Below the pieces are notes generated by a model. The model did not search any database, was not told the origin of the DNA, and saw nothing but the letters and a program-made list of their open reading frames with translations. DNA of 64,000 nucleotides. It comes from Hyphodiscus hymeniophilus. Its lineage: Eukaryota > Ascomycota > Leotiomycetes > Helotiales > Hyphodiscaceae. Below are positions 36,210-47,662 of the stretch, piece after piece. How positions within the stretch are numbered: position 1 is the first letter of the stretch; each line of letters begins with the position of its first letter. Made by a program: the position numbers and the translations under genes. Where the stretch lies: positions 186,001-250,000 of the forward strand of contig VNKQ01000017.1 of assembly GCA_016508695.1 (NCBI GenBank), given 5' to 3'.

Positions 36210-37172
36210 AGTATCAAAGGCGCGAGGCGAGAATCGAGAGCTACGAGTAGCTCGAGGAGGAATGCTTGGTGTAAAGATCTCGCATGTCGAGATGTAGAAT
36301 GATTCGCTTTTCGATATTTACTGACGCTTAGGCCCAAAAGCTACTATTCTGACAGTTGTCACCGCCTCATTTCGCGTGCCTGGTTTAAGCGACCTCAAAG
36401 GTAAACAATGCGCGAAACATCAACGGGTTGGTCGCTTTCACCAAAAAGTTCTGCATATTCACTTGTATTAGCTCACGGATACCGATCGATCGGCCTTATT
36501 GAAAGCTGAGGAGTCTTCGGACGCCTAAGAGAATGCTAACTATTCCTGCGTCTACAGTAGGTCACCAAAAGTACCTGAGTACAAATTTCGATAAATTTAG
36601 GATTTTCTGAGATTAGTCCTCTGGCGTCGAATCATTATACCTTCGGGAGGAATAGGATGCTGCGAAACAGTGACTTCGGTATCTCGGTAGGGATATCTTT
36701 GTAGGAGAGTGGCATCAGCAAAGTTGATTGTTAGTTACCGTCGAAGCGCAGCCGGATCTCCTTTTCCCCGACTACTTTACCACGAGTTGGAGAGCTACAC
36801 CGGATTAGTTGTTAATTTACAAAAGCAGAATTGCTCAGAAGGCTTTGAAAGGTTTCGGGTCAAGATATCTTACTTTTATTACTGTAGCTTATTACATTGA
36901 GCCAAGTTTTACACGGTCATTGGATTACGCACGAGAATTCAGTCCCTATCTTAGTCTCATTTTGTATGAAGCTACAAAAAGTACACTACTAAACTTTCAT
37001 ATATACCATGAATGTGAACCGGACTGTGGCGGTTACAAGTACATATATCAAACAGGATAGTAGACGAGGCTACCACGAGGCTGAGACTGAGGCTGCCAAC
37101 AAAATGCGCTAAGAAGTCATGATGTCTGTCATTCCGAACGACAACCAGATAACAAATTAATATGAACTCCAA
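36210..37172. promoter_or_regulatory. divergent NUP133 / AFG1 intergenic region
   Basis: About 0.96 kb holding both promoters. I see no specific element, and the open frames here are short. Confidence 0.45.
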
Positions 37173-39233
37173 ATGCCACCATCACTGCGCTCAACTGGTC
37201 TCACAATCACCAATCCGTTGGTTCTATATCGAGCTTTGTTGAGCACCAAAACGATTGATCCTGACCCTGCCCAACATAGATTAGCACTAAAGCTTCAAGA
37301 ACTCTATCACCGCTTAAAGGATTATTCTCCACAGACCGAATATGGAGCTCGACTTAATGCTATCAGAAAAATCGTTCAAGATGAGCCAAGTCAAGACCGA
37401 AACCGAGAGGTAGCCGTACCAGGACATCCGCTAAGACGGAACCCACTGTTCGCTCACCTCTTTCGAAAGAAGGAGCAGCAGAATACCCTCGCTATGACGC
37501 GAGTCTTGACGGATCATGAAGCTGCAATTGGACTGGACTCTCCTAGAGGCTTGTTACTCCACGGAGAAGTTGGGACTGGCAAATCAATGCTCCTAGATCT
37601 CCTGGCCGACACTCTTCCCAATCGCAAGAAACGAAGATGGCACTTCAACACTTTTATGCTGGAGACGTTGGCAAGATTAGAGCAGCTCAGAAAATCTCGA
37701 GCCAATACAAGTAACGGAGGCGATGATTCAGAGCACAGCCTGTTATGGCTGGCGAAAGACATGATCGAGAACTCTCCTGTTCTATTCCTTGACGAGTTCC
37801 AGTTACCTGATAGAGCGTCCAGCAAGATTTTGAGTAACCTCTTGACATCTTTCTTCCAATTGGGTGGAGTCCTTGTTGCTTCTTCGAATAGAATGCCGGA
37901 CGAATTGTCCAAAGCAAGCGGTATGGACTTCACAGCACCACCAAGAGGAGGTATTGTGAGGAATTTGCTAAGCTTTGGAGCCGGTGCGGGCCGAGTTTCA
38001 ATGGGAGCGTATCCAGCGAACAACGAATACGCTAGGTTTGTCGATGTCTTGAAAGCTCGCTGTGAGATTTGGGAGATGAATGGCGGCCGTGATTGGAGAA
38101 GAAGAGAGGCCGAGGAAATGGATGAGGAAGCGGCAGAGATTGCGGAGACAATGAGAGAAGAAATGATTGAAGGCTTCTCTGGGTTAGAGAAGTTGGAAGC
38201 TGGAAACTTGAGACTGACCCATGAGCAGAGCTTGAAGGACAAAGATTCCAATAGGATACTGGAGGAACCAGAGACTCCGTCGATATTCAAAGCTGCGACG
38301 CCAAAGAAGTATTTACTCGCATCTTCGGACAACGACGAGGCTTGGGATTCGGTCCTTCACTCGGCACTTCCACCAGGTACGCCTAATCCAGCGGAATGGC
38401 AGTCAACAACATTACTCGTTTATGGGAGAGTAGTTCCTGTGCCGAAGCATCTGGAAGGAGTGACATGCTGGGATTTCGAAGCACTCTGCGGAGGAACATT
38501 CGGGCCAGCAGATTACATCACACTGGCTTCAACATTTCACACTCTTGTACTTTACGATGTTCCCATTCTTCACCTATCTCGGAAGAATGAGGCAAGGCGC
38601 CTAATCACTCTACTGGATGCTCTTTACGAAGCACGATGTAAGCTTATCATCCGTGCCGAGTCCGGTCCAGATGACCTCTTCTTCCCAGAGATGAAAGTCT
38701 CGCCATCTTCACAAGGAACTGGCACCAGAGCAGACGAAGACGATGGAGGCGATGCAGTATATCCAGAAACTATCTCTGAAATATACCAAGATCAAACCTC
38801 ACCTTTCAGGCCGAACATCTCAACATACACTGACGAGCCAAGACGAGGGTTTGATCCCGATGAGGACTCTGACTTTGGTCCCCTCCCAGGCGCGGGCAAT
38901 GAGATTGGCCGAGGCGTTGACTTTGGTATGACTAGCTCTTTCACCGGAGAGGATGAACGTTTTGCCTATAAACGGGCAAGGAGTCGTCTTTGGGAAATGT
39001 GTGGTGCTAGGTGGCATGCGAGATCTGGGGATGGGTGGTGGAGACCTCTGCCTGTCGAGGTCCGGAGATGGGAGCGCTCATCTCCTTCGAGTCCGATGAG
39101 CTCTGAATTAGATTCGACGGTGACAGGCGATGTTAAGCTTGGAGAGTCTTTCGAACTCGATAGGCCTGCTGGGTTGCAAGGCAAGCAGTTAGAGGAAATG
39201 GAAAGGATGGCTGGAAAGAAGAAGCATCCATGA
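37173..39233 (+). CDS. AFG1: AFG1-like mitochondrial AAA-type ATPase (LACE1 family)
   Basis: Single long exon, 686 codons, starting MPPSLRSTGLTITNPLVLY. Walker A is GLLLHGEVGTGKSMLLD at about 126-142. The family motif RRWHFNTFMLE follows, then Walker B SPVLFLDEFQLPDRAS at about 200-215 and the sensor segment GVLVASSNRMPDEL. The C-terminal part has the family's ARRLITLLDALYEARCKLIIRAES and DERFAYKRARSRLWEMCG. AFG1-type ATPases act at the mitochondrial inner membrane in quality control of respiratory-chain subunits. This copy is longer than the yeast protein because of acidic, low-complexity inserts (about 300-380 and 515-590). The N-terminus is a weak rather than classical presequence. Confidence 0.93.
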   Translation: MPPSLRSTGLTITNPLVLYRALLSTKTIDPDPAQHRLALKLQELYHRLKDYSPQTEYGARLNAIRKIVQDEPSQDRNREVAVPGHPLRRNPLFAHLFRKKEQQNTLAMTRVLTDHEAAIGLDSPRGLLLHGEVGTGKSMLLDLLADTLPNRKKRRWHFNTFMLETLARLEQLRKSRANTSNGGDDSEHSLLWLAKDMIENSPVLFLDEFQLPDRASSKILSNLLTSFFQLGGVLVASSNRMPDELSKASGMDFTAPPRGGIVRNLLSFGAGAGRVSMGAYPANNEYARFVDVLKARCEIWEMNGGRDWRRREAEEMDEEAAEIAETMREEMIEGFSGLEKLEAGNLRLTHEQSLKDKDSNRILEEPETPSIFKAATPKKYLLASSDNDEAWDSVLHSALPPGTPNPAEWQSTTLLVYGRVVPVPKHLEGVTCWDFEALCGGTFGPADYITLASTFHTLVLYDVPILHLSRKNEARRLITLLDALYEARCKLIIRAESGPDDLFFPEMKVSPSSQGTGTRADEDDGGDAVYPETISEIYQDQTSPFRPNISTYTDEPRRGFDPDEDSDFGPLPGAGNEIGRGVDFGMTSSFTGEDERFAYKRARSRLWEMCGARWHARSGDGWWRPLPVEVRRWERSSPSSPMSSELDSTVTGDVKLGESFELDRPAGLQGKQLEEMERMAGKKKHP

Positions 39234-39459
39234 GTGTGAATAGTTGAAGACAGTCGAGAACTTTGGAAACACTCGCACTGGGGTGAGGCTTAGACAAACC
39301 TTTCTAGACGTAGGATAGGAATAGAAATAAGTGATGCTTCAACGCACCCAATTCAATCAAGCTGAGACAACATCAAGTTCATGCAATTCATCCTTTGATT
39401 CAACGCCTAGCCTGTAATATGCCACCAACTCCATCCAATGCAGGTTCTTCTCCCACCCA

Positions 39460-40085
39460 TCAAGTACTTCCCACACCCGGTACCCAAGCCTCTCCAATCC
39501 GCCTCATATCATCCGCAAACATTTTACTACTAATCTTCTTCCCACCCCGTCCCGTAGGCGGGCTATGCTCATCCGGATCAAAGAACGGATTCTGCAACAG
39601 CCTGACATACGCCGCCTGCATAGCCCTGAAAACGACCTTCATCTCACCCTCCCTCAATCCCAGACCACCTCCGAGCCCCTTCCCCTCCGCTCCCCCCATC
39701 GTTCCCGATGTTCCAGCTCGTCCCCGCATGTCAACAATAATCACAAACCGCACCCCCGTATTCGTCTCGAAGCCGTACGCAGCGAGACGCTCATCTATTG
39801 CGTGCAGGAGTCCGAAATCGCCTGAGAGGCCGCCCGATTGGCCGCCGGAGGTGGAGGAGTGTGTTTTTGAGCGCGACTCGAAAATGTCAAGCGTGCTGGA
39901 GAGAAGGAGGGAGAACTGGAGAGGGGTACGGAGGGGTGTATTGGTTGGCGCGGAGGGGAAGATGCTGATGTGGAGAGGGTTGTTCTGGAACCATTAGTGA
40001 GGTGGCAAAAGGGGAGGAGGGTATGAGGCAAATTTACGTTTTTACCAATTACGCCTAGGCAGGCTATTGAGGGAATGGTTGACAT
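39460..40085 (-). CDS. TCA17: TRAPP complex accessory subunit Tca17 (TRAPPC2L-like, sedlin fold)
   Basis: Exons on the minus strand are 40085-40038 and 39984-39460 (53-nt intron), 190 residues. The opening IACLGVIGKNNNPLHISIFPS, rebuilt across the intron, is the longin/sedlin first strand of TRAPPC2L. GVRFVIIVDMRG and VVFRAMQAAYVRLLQNPFFDPDEHS match the second half, and it ends with KMFADDMRRIGEAW. Tca17 helps assemble TRAPP, the tethering complex and Rab exchange factor at the Golgi. A Gly/Ser-rich insert (GMGGAEGKGLGGGLG-like) and a Ser/Thr-rich loop make it longer than the human protein (about 140 residues). It is convergent with AFG1 and in tandem with MCT1. Confidence 0.88.
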
Positions 40086-40487
40086 TGTGTGGTGATGTTG
40101 TAGGTTGGAGGTTCATGCCAGCCGAGATAGACTTATTTGGAGACGAGGCTGAGGCCGAGGAACTTCGACACTGATCTACCATTTTCAGACTTTACGAAAC
40201 TAGTCAATAGGGTCTCTTAGCTTGGTCTTACTATTACTTAGATCTATGATTGGGAGCCATCGTCTTATGTTGATTTGATATCACACAGCTGCAGCCTCGT
40301 AGCCTCGTCATTTGTCTTCCTTTCTGCCCTACAGAGGTGCCTTACAGAAATGCATGAAGTGAAGCATCTGTGCCTGTATCCAATGGCTCCATATCCCATA
40401 CCAATCGTGAGGGTATCTTCAATCTCCCAATTACGTTAGTAAATGGTGCTGTCCACACTCCAGCTATTTCGAGGCGTATCAACAATC
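40086..40487. other. intergenic region
   Basis: TCA17 promoter and MCT1 3' flank. No feature seen. Confidence 0.5.
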
Positions 40488-41842
40488 TCACTCCCCAGTG
40501 AGGCTCTCTGTCTCATCCAAAGCTTTCAAAACCTCTTCAATCTCCCTCGGATGACTGATCCCCCATACTCCGCCTCCCTTCAACCCATCCTTACCCCGCA
40601 TACCAACTTCCTTGCCCACAAGATTCCTCCCCACATGCCCGGGTCCAATCCCAATCCACCTCCGCACATGTTCTTCCTGATCCAAATACTTAATACTGTC
40701 CCACCATCTAACGGTCTCCACACACTGTCGTGCCCATAGGTCCTTCAAATTCTCCTTGCTTTCGAACGGCCTCGCACTAACGTTACTGATGCACTCCATC
40801 ACACCGGGGAAAGTAACGATATCCTGGTCCTCCCTCCCCTTGACTCTGCTCTTCCCCTCCAACATCCTCTGCATAGCCACCGCAGCCGGTTTCATCAACG
40901 GGCTGTGAAAAGGACTATCACTCTTCAACCTAACCGCCCGCGCATCATGGCCACCAAACTGCCTAACGTGCGTCAAGAGCGTCTTTATCCTCTCAATATT
41001 CCCACTCAGAACAATCTGGTTTTTGCTATTGACATTTGCAATCAGCACCTGTTGAATAGGCGGGACGTCTTCAGCGCTCTCTGATTTCGAGCCTGTGCTG
41101 TGGTGGCCTAGAAACTCGTGGATGGCGTCGATGAGGGGCACGAGGTGGTCGGGCTCCGTTACGAGTGCTACCATTCCGTATTCTCCGCCATGTTCTGCGC
41201 AGGCCCGCCGCGAACATTCGGCCATTATCTCTGCCCGTTTCCGCACGAGGTATAAACTGTCTTCGAAGGAGACGAAACCTCCCGACACCAAAGCAGCATA
41301 CTCGCCCAATGAGTGGCCCAGCGTAACATCCACTCTCTCAGGCGGCCTGAAGCCGAACTCCTGTTCTAGTATCCTCAGAATGAGGATAGAGGTCGCCATG
41401 ATGGCTGGTTGTGCATTTTCGGTAGCTGTGAGGGTACTGTGTGGTCCTTCTTCGATTATCTTCGACAAGTTGTAGCCTAGCAGGTGGTCTATTTCTTCAA
41501 CGATAGGCTTTGCGGTTGAGGGAAAGGATTCAAGCCACGGCGTTAACATGCCTACTTTCTGTACTCCTTGGCCTTGTGGTTGTTAGCACACGCCAATGAC
41601 TTTCTCTGTAACCCAAGTTGAACATGAATGGAGAGAAATGGGAACGTACCAGGAAAGAATAGAGCCGTTCGCGGCCGTGAAAACTTTGATGACGAGTGTC
41701 GCACATCACGTCGTGCGCTTACAGGTTGTGCTTGGTATGCCGTTCGATGCGGGAATATGTTCCCATTCACAGCGCCATCATGGGCATTCCGTGGAATTGT
41801 CGAGCAGCTTGGCTTGGGTAAGCCTGTTGCAAAGCGCTTCAT
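40488..41842 (-). CDS. MCT1: mitochondrial malonyl-CoA:ACP transacylase
   Basis: Exons on the minus strand are 41842-41650 and 41572-40488, 425 residues. Residues 1-60 are basic and lack acidic clusters (MKRFATGLPKPSC...), consistent with a mitochondrial presequence. The FabD-like domain begins TALFFPGQGVQKVGM, whose Gly codon is split by the 77-nt intron. The nucleophile elbow GHSLGEYAALVSGGFV holds the catalytic Ser, DSPFHSPLMKPA the catalytic His, and NVNSKNQIVLSG is also typical. It loads malonyl groups onto the mitochondrial acyl carrier protein for type II fatty acid synthesis, which supplies octanoate for lipoate. The start ATG at 41842 is the first that gives a presequence. Confidence 0.92.
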
Positions 41843-42215
41843 TTCAAGAAGCTCCTCGTATGAGTCCCCCAGCGGAATTCGCGTGACCGTGATCGTTGAA
41901 TGTGTTGCTGGATGTTTGGATGTGGTGATACTACCTGCTGCGAGTCACTCCTAGACAAGGCTGGGCCGAGCTGCCCCGCAAACCGGGACTGGAATGGTTC
42001 CAGTGGCCAACCCACCGTTCATCCGAGGTGGCTTGAGATGGTGTAATTGGATATCATTATATTCAAGTGAGTCGGAACAGTTGAGATAAAAGAACGGAAC
42101 CACATAGACGCCATCTTATTCTTCAATTAAAAATATTGAGTTTTATCTAACATTTTGATTATCCCCACCAATGCGCCTACTCCAGGGTCATAAACTGTCA
42201 TTAATGTCATGATCT
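41843..42215. other. intergenic region
   Basis: Between the HEM2 stop and the MCT1 start. AT-rich in places; nothing identified. Confidence 0.5.
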
Positions 42216-43431
42216 CTATGAATCAAGCCAGTCCAGGAAATCAGGTGTGAAATAGCTAACGACAATTGTTGCGCCAGCCCTCAAAATCCCCTCTGTGGCC
42301 TCAAAAGCCATGGTTTTTAAGTCAAAGACTCCGGCTTTTGCTGCAGCGTGAATCATAGCAAACTCTCCACTGACTTGATATGCTGCAATTGGCATGTTTT
42401 TGCCTATCTCTTTCGCGTCACTAATGATGTCGAGATATTGGCTTGCTGGCTTAACCATGATGATGTCCGCTCCCTCACCAATATCTCTTTCAATAGCTCG
42501 ACGGGCGAGACCTCGCCCCCGGGTGGTAATTGGTAGCATTTCCGGTCTCCAAATGACGGAACAGATCCGGCAGCATCTCGGAAAGGACCGTAAAGACAAC
42601 CAGAGAACTTTGCTGCGTATGACATCAAAACTACTTTGTGTGCAATGCCCTGCTCGATCAGCTTCAACTTGATCGCTCGAATGCGTCCGTCATTCATGTC
42701 CGAAGGTGCCACACAGTGAGCACCAGCCTGAGCATACGCAATTGCGACGTCGGAGACTCGGTCAACGGAGAGTTGGTTGTTCAAACTGCCATCATCGCGT
42801 AGAATTCCGCAGTGGCCGTGAGAGGTATATTCACAAAGGCAGACATCGGCAACGATGAAGAGTTGAGGGAAGCGTTGGCGCAAGAGTCGAATTGCAGCCA
42901 TGACGGGTCCTTTGGGATCATCTGCGGCGGTTCCAAGTGCGTCCTTGGCACCTGGTGCAATTGGTACACCAAATAATATGACAGAGCGAAGACCCTTGCG
43001 GACGAGGGGTTCGAGGAACGGTACGATCTTGTTGAGACCGCGGCGGTGTTGGTTTGGAAGAGACGGGATGAGGACTTCTTCGTCGTCTTGGTCGGAAATG
43101 AAGAGCGGATATATGAGCATAGACTGGTAGCAGTAAGCAGCTGATATGTTTGCGCCAGATCAACAATCATCACCTTAGTTAACTGTCTCTCGGCCTGCCA
43201 TGATCGTGCCAGAGGATGGCAGTATCCTCCATGCAATTGACTCGAGATATCTCCAGAAATGCTAACACTCGTCGCCGTGGTGCTAGCATATGACATGGCC
43301 CTGGACACATGCGATCTTCTGTCATCAACAGTCGAAATGGAAGACGAGGTACCATTACCTCGAGCCATTTGTCGTCGATCGATGGGGTTGTCTTTGAAAG
43401 ACAGGTCCTGGACAAGACTTGAGAAGGACAT
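42216..43431 (-). CDS. HEM2: delta-aminolevulinic acid dehydratase (porphobilinogen synthase), with an apparent 1-nt frameshift
   Basis: Exons on the minus strand are 43431-43174 and 43123-42216. The second step of haem synthesis joins two ALA molecules into porphobilinogen in the cytosol. Signatures: GGYCHPLARSWQ, SMLIYPLFISD, zinc-site Cys in ADVCLCEYTSHGHCG, and the first catalytic Lys in VVLMSYAAKFSG. The second active-site Lys is in ADIIMVKPAS. The frame breaks between CYQLPPGG and GRGLARRAIERD at a run of five C (+ strand) at 42516-42520. The upstream frame reads on out of register, and the sum of exons is one base short of a multiple of three. One extra G gives PPGGRGLARRAI, as expected for the family (388 residues). 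Because HEM2 is essential, a sequence error is more likely than a dead gene. Confidence 0.9.
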
Positions 43432-44894
43432 GATTGCGGATGGTGAGGGCAATGTAGCAAAAGTGCAAAGCCGAGTGGGCGATTGGGAGGATCGAGGAAG
43501 AGGCCAGACACGCCGACGGTGAGATTGATGTTGTGTCAAATACTCTGTCAAATACTCTTCCGAGACCTGCAAAAGTGGCGGTTTCGGTTGCTGACTGGGC
43601 CGAGGGGGAATAGCGCAGTAGTGCAGATCTTAGGAATAGGGCGGATTCGATTGGGTGGGAGTCTGACTACCCGCGGAAAAGGTCCATGAGGTAAGCTGAA
43701 GTTGACCGTCGTCCCCCATATAATTTCTTCTGATCAGTCGAGTCTCAAATGGCCTTAATTCGAACTATCACAAGATCCCGAGTTCTGGGATGTCCCAATT
43801 GCCCCATCTCATTGTGAAATCTTGGTGCACGAGGAAAAGGGCCGCCAGCCCCTCCCACTCTGCTGACAGAGAAGATATTCTGGACCTGACGGACCCTGGA
43901 TTGCACACTGAAATGCGAAGACAATTCAACCGCCCGCTATGAACATTGTCCAGGACACACCCCGAGACCACGAGTTTTCATTCCAGTTCAGCGGCCATTC
44001 GTTCCAGACAATTCCTGTAGGCTCTCGTCCTGAATCATACTCCCCGAGTCAGTTTCCGGAATGAACTGTCTGCATTGAATGCACGATCGCACCAGACAAC
44101 CCATGGACGAAAGGTATCTAGAGAGGTTGTTGCCCTGAGGAGATGACCCTGGATGGCATAAGGGGCTTCGTATTACTTCCTCGTCAGCTATGTCGTCTGT
44201 GATGACAGAAGAAATGCGCTAAGGTGATGATAAGGTGCCAGATTAGACATAAGAAAAGGTGGGAATAAGTGGTAGTATATTGGCACTGTGACTATCGTCA
44301 TCTTTCGTCCCTTGCAAGCGTTTTTTGACCGCCGTGGCGGTAAATACTTTCAAGAATAGTCCTAAGAGGGGCTCCAAATCATTGTAATCTTACGAGTATC
44401 TGTCTCCACACCTGTTTATGACCTTTCGGCACAAGCAGGAATGCCGCCTAGGAATAGGAGAGATCATTACTTTGATCCTACCTACTAGGTCCATTTCGAG
44501 ACTCAATGGCTGCGCTCTTTGAAGTTAAAACAGAAAGACTTTTTAAAGGGTCGATTGGTATGACAACAAAAGGATTCCAATGAGCATTCAAGCTGTTGTA
44601 GCATTGTCTTCGTGAAACATAAGTACAGCCCTACCACCGACAGTTGACAAGAGAAGTTACGGCATTATGATGTCGAAGCGCAAGTGTACTTCAAACGTTC
44701 GCCAATTTTCGTCGTGCGGCATCTTTCCACCTTTCACCTACCATCTCGTTCCAATATCTATTTCTAACGCTCCTTCCCTTTCTTCTATTCTTTCACGTCA
44801 AGGACCGAGGATTCGAGGATAATCACTCCGTATTCACAGCCTACTTCAACGACAACGACTACGGAGCTCTTCCAGTTGCCTCTACCGTTCCAAG
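43432..44894. promoter_or_regulatory. divergent intergenic region HEM2 / unrecognised nuclear-type gene
   Basis: 1.46 kb with no supportable coding frame. It contains a perfect inverted repeat ACCGCC-GT-GGCGGT at 44328-44341, a possible transcription-factor site. Pyrimidine-rich stretches just before 44895 fit a fungal core promoter. Confidence 0.45.
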
Positions 44895-47304
44895 ATGTTG
44901 AGTAAGTCTTCTACAAGGTTCATCTTTGCCTTCCCATCGCCCACCACGCGTGCTTTCCCATCTAAAATAGACGGTTGAGTCGATGGAATGGCCGACTGTA
45001 TCTCCCATCAGCCCCAGTGCTTGTACATACGCTGACCTGAAGACTTCACAGCTTATGGAAAGCGGAAGAAGTCAAGTCTTCCCTCGTTCTCTTCCTTGCG
45101 CGATTCCAGCGCGACCTTAAGATCGAAGGGAAATGCAAGCAAAAAGAGAGGTTAGTATTTCCTGTATTCATCTTCCTCATTTATAATGTCACTTTTTTTA
45201 CACGTTCTCGACTCTTCCGCGTGAAAACACGCGTATTTTGGTGAATGTCCTTTATCACGACCAAGTTGTGAGCTTGTCGCCGAGAACAACGTATATGTTT
45301 CTCTGCTATCACAAATTGGACTTCCCATTTAATCAAAGAAGATGGCAATGCTCAACCACTCCTACATGTAGAAGCTAACTCTACCTAGAGACAACGGCTC
45401 ATAGATCTGCAATCAGTGTACCCGTCAACTCCCGTCATGATGATAGCGTCGATGAGTTGGTGAACATGCTGCTGGATGATACCACAGCCATCTCGAATCC
45501 AATGAATGAAAGGGACCTTCCTCAGCTTCCACCAGATGATGCTTGGGCGCAGAAGACCGCGCATGTTGTCAATGCTGCTGGAAAGACCATCGAGATGCCT
45601 ATATCCCAAACGTTCAGTCGCTTTGGAGAATCGAAAGACGAGCTTGCTGAAGAAGCTGGATCCCAATATTTCACTCCTGGTGAAGGCTTTGTAGCACCTC
45701 TCATACCCCGCAGATCGTCGAAGAGAAAATCGGTACTGCATCCCAGTACTTTTACGCCGCCGAATGACCCGGAAACTTCACAAGCAACCATGATCAATGC
45801 AAAAGTCCAGGCTATGATGGACGCTACAACGGCACTCAAGGGTGGAGCAGGTCAAATTCATACTGGACCCTATGTGCCCGCCAAAAAACGTCGTATCCAA
45901 GATAACAAGGTCATTGTGAAGGTTCGAGCTGCTATCAACGACCGCCTCAATGCACGCTCTATCAAAAAGCGCCACGACCCCATCAGGGACGACCACCTTC
46001 TCGACGCGTCTCTCAACGAGTTGAATGAGGAAGAGGATCTCCCACAATTCGTCTCTGCTATGGACATCAGGTTGAACGAAGGTAAATGCCCATCGCAACT
46101 CCCTAGACCCCGACGTGATTTGGCCCCTACTAATCATATACTCAGGGGACAACTTGAAGAACCCCAAAGTAGCTTGCCTGACAGGTCATGGTACGCGCTA
46201 CTCCCATACTTTGGAACTTATTTCCAAGTTTCAGCAAACACACAAACTAACTTCCCCACAGGCTACGTTTCCCGGAAACCCGTGGCAGACGATGGCAGAT
46301 CCATTCGCAGTAGAAAGTCCAGTCATACGGATCCATTTTCAGAGCGACCAGATTCGAGTGGCATCACAAGAACCCCCACAAACTTCGAACTTTCCCTGAA
46401 AGACGACATGTCTATCGACCCAAGTGAAGGAACCATCCCTGATCTACCGAAAAGCCGACCTCAAAGTTCTAGAGAGTCATTAGCACGAGGAAAGAAGCCC
46501 AAAGGCTCTCGTCTGGCTTATGATACTGAAAGCTTTGATGAGTTGTTTACTTCAAGTCCGCTTGCCCAGTCAACTCCACGAATTCGGCTTGAGCCAATGC
46601 TTGAAGGTGACGGAAAAAAGACTCTTAAACATGTACCCGCGGACTCCAGGTCGGTTTTTGATGCAGATGCTTTAAATATAAGGCCACCAGAGATGGAACT
46701 CGATCCTGATTTGAACACGTCCCAGAACGACATGGCTTCAGAAATGGATATTGATTTCACGCCTGCCAACAACCAGATCGACAAGCCTCCTAGGGATCAG
46801 ATTACAAGAAAGACTTCTTTCAAGGATAGGGCGCTCTTCAAGCGTTATTCCAAAAGTTCAAAGAAGCATCCTTCACCGAGTAAAATGGAGCTTGAACGTA
46901 TGAAAAGCGCTTTGCAAGATTTTCCCGATCTCAATACAACGCAAGCTCTTGTTGCCTCGGACTCTTCTATCCGACTCAGCGCCTTTCCCCTTGTTCCACG
47001 AGCCTTGGCTCCCAAGAACCCCAACGCAAAGATCCACGATCCAGCCTCTTCAGAAGAGAAGGTCGGCATGAGATCTTTTCCAAAGTCTGAGAGGTCTCGA
47101 AGCAATGTTTCGAAGCCCGGAATTTCCAGACAAAAGAACAACAAATCTTCGATGATCCCACGACCCGCAGATCCCGCCAGCAGAAACGCGAGACTAGAGA
47201 TGGATGAAAACAGTTTCTCATCTCATAATGCTCCTCTCAATTCTACGTCAATGGAGATTGATGAGTTGCAGTGGAATAGTTCCAGGTACGATGTCCGCAG
47301 ATGA
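44895..47304 (+). CDS. unrecognised Ser/Pro-rich, nuclear-looking protein
   Basis: Exons 44895-44901, 45052-45150, 45389-46081, 46146-46190 and 46262-47304 give 628 residues with all phases closing. The protein opens MLTYGKRKKSS and is almost wholly polar and disordered. It has several basic clusters that could serve as nuclear localisation signals (PRRSSKRKS, PAKKRRIQ, NARSIKKRHD) and acidic repeats such as PPEMELDPDLN and ASEMDIDFTP. A single compact segment around residues 205-280 (AMDIRLNEGDNLKNPKVACLTGHG) may be a conserved core. I do not recognise the family. The 45-nt fourth exon and the whole 180-nt block 46082-46261 are each multiples of three, and the block is open when retained, so alternative products are possible. 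Confidence 0.7.
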
Positions 47305-47662
47305 GAGGTGCTTTCGGTCTTTGGGGATGTCCGAATTATTCGAGTTACGTCGCGACTACGACTGATTTTACGATTTGAAGGGAATGAATGCATGAGGGGT
47401 TGCTCAAATGAAGCTGGCAACTTGCCACATTTTTGCTTCCACCTTCCAGCTCTGGCTATATTCCCAGACAAGAAGTTACATGATATACATTGCACAAGCA
47501 CATCGTCGAAGATATATATAGTTTAAGACATTTCTCATTAGAGCATTGTTGCTATGTAATAATACATCATGAATCCAATCATCGCTTCATAGTCGAGCAA
47601 ACTCATTAGGGTATCTCGTCGTAATCATTTAATCATACACTCCACCGTCAAACTCCTCCCAT
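47305..47662. other. convergent 3' intergenic region
   Basis: 3' flanks of two convergent genes. Nothing else seen. Confidence 0.5.

Noticed and set aside
39395..39997. 200-codon plus-strand open frame
   Set aside because: Antisense shadow of the TCA17 second exon.
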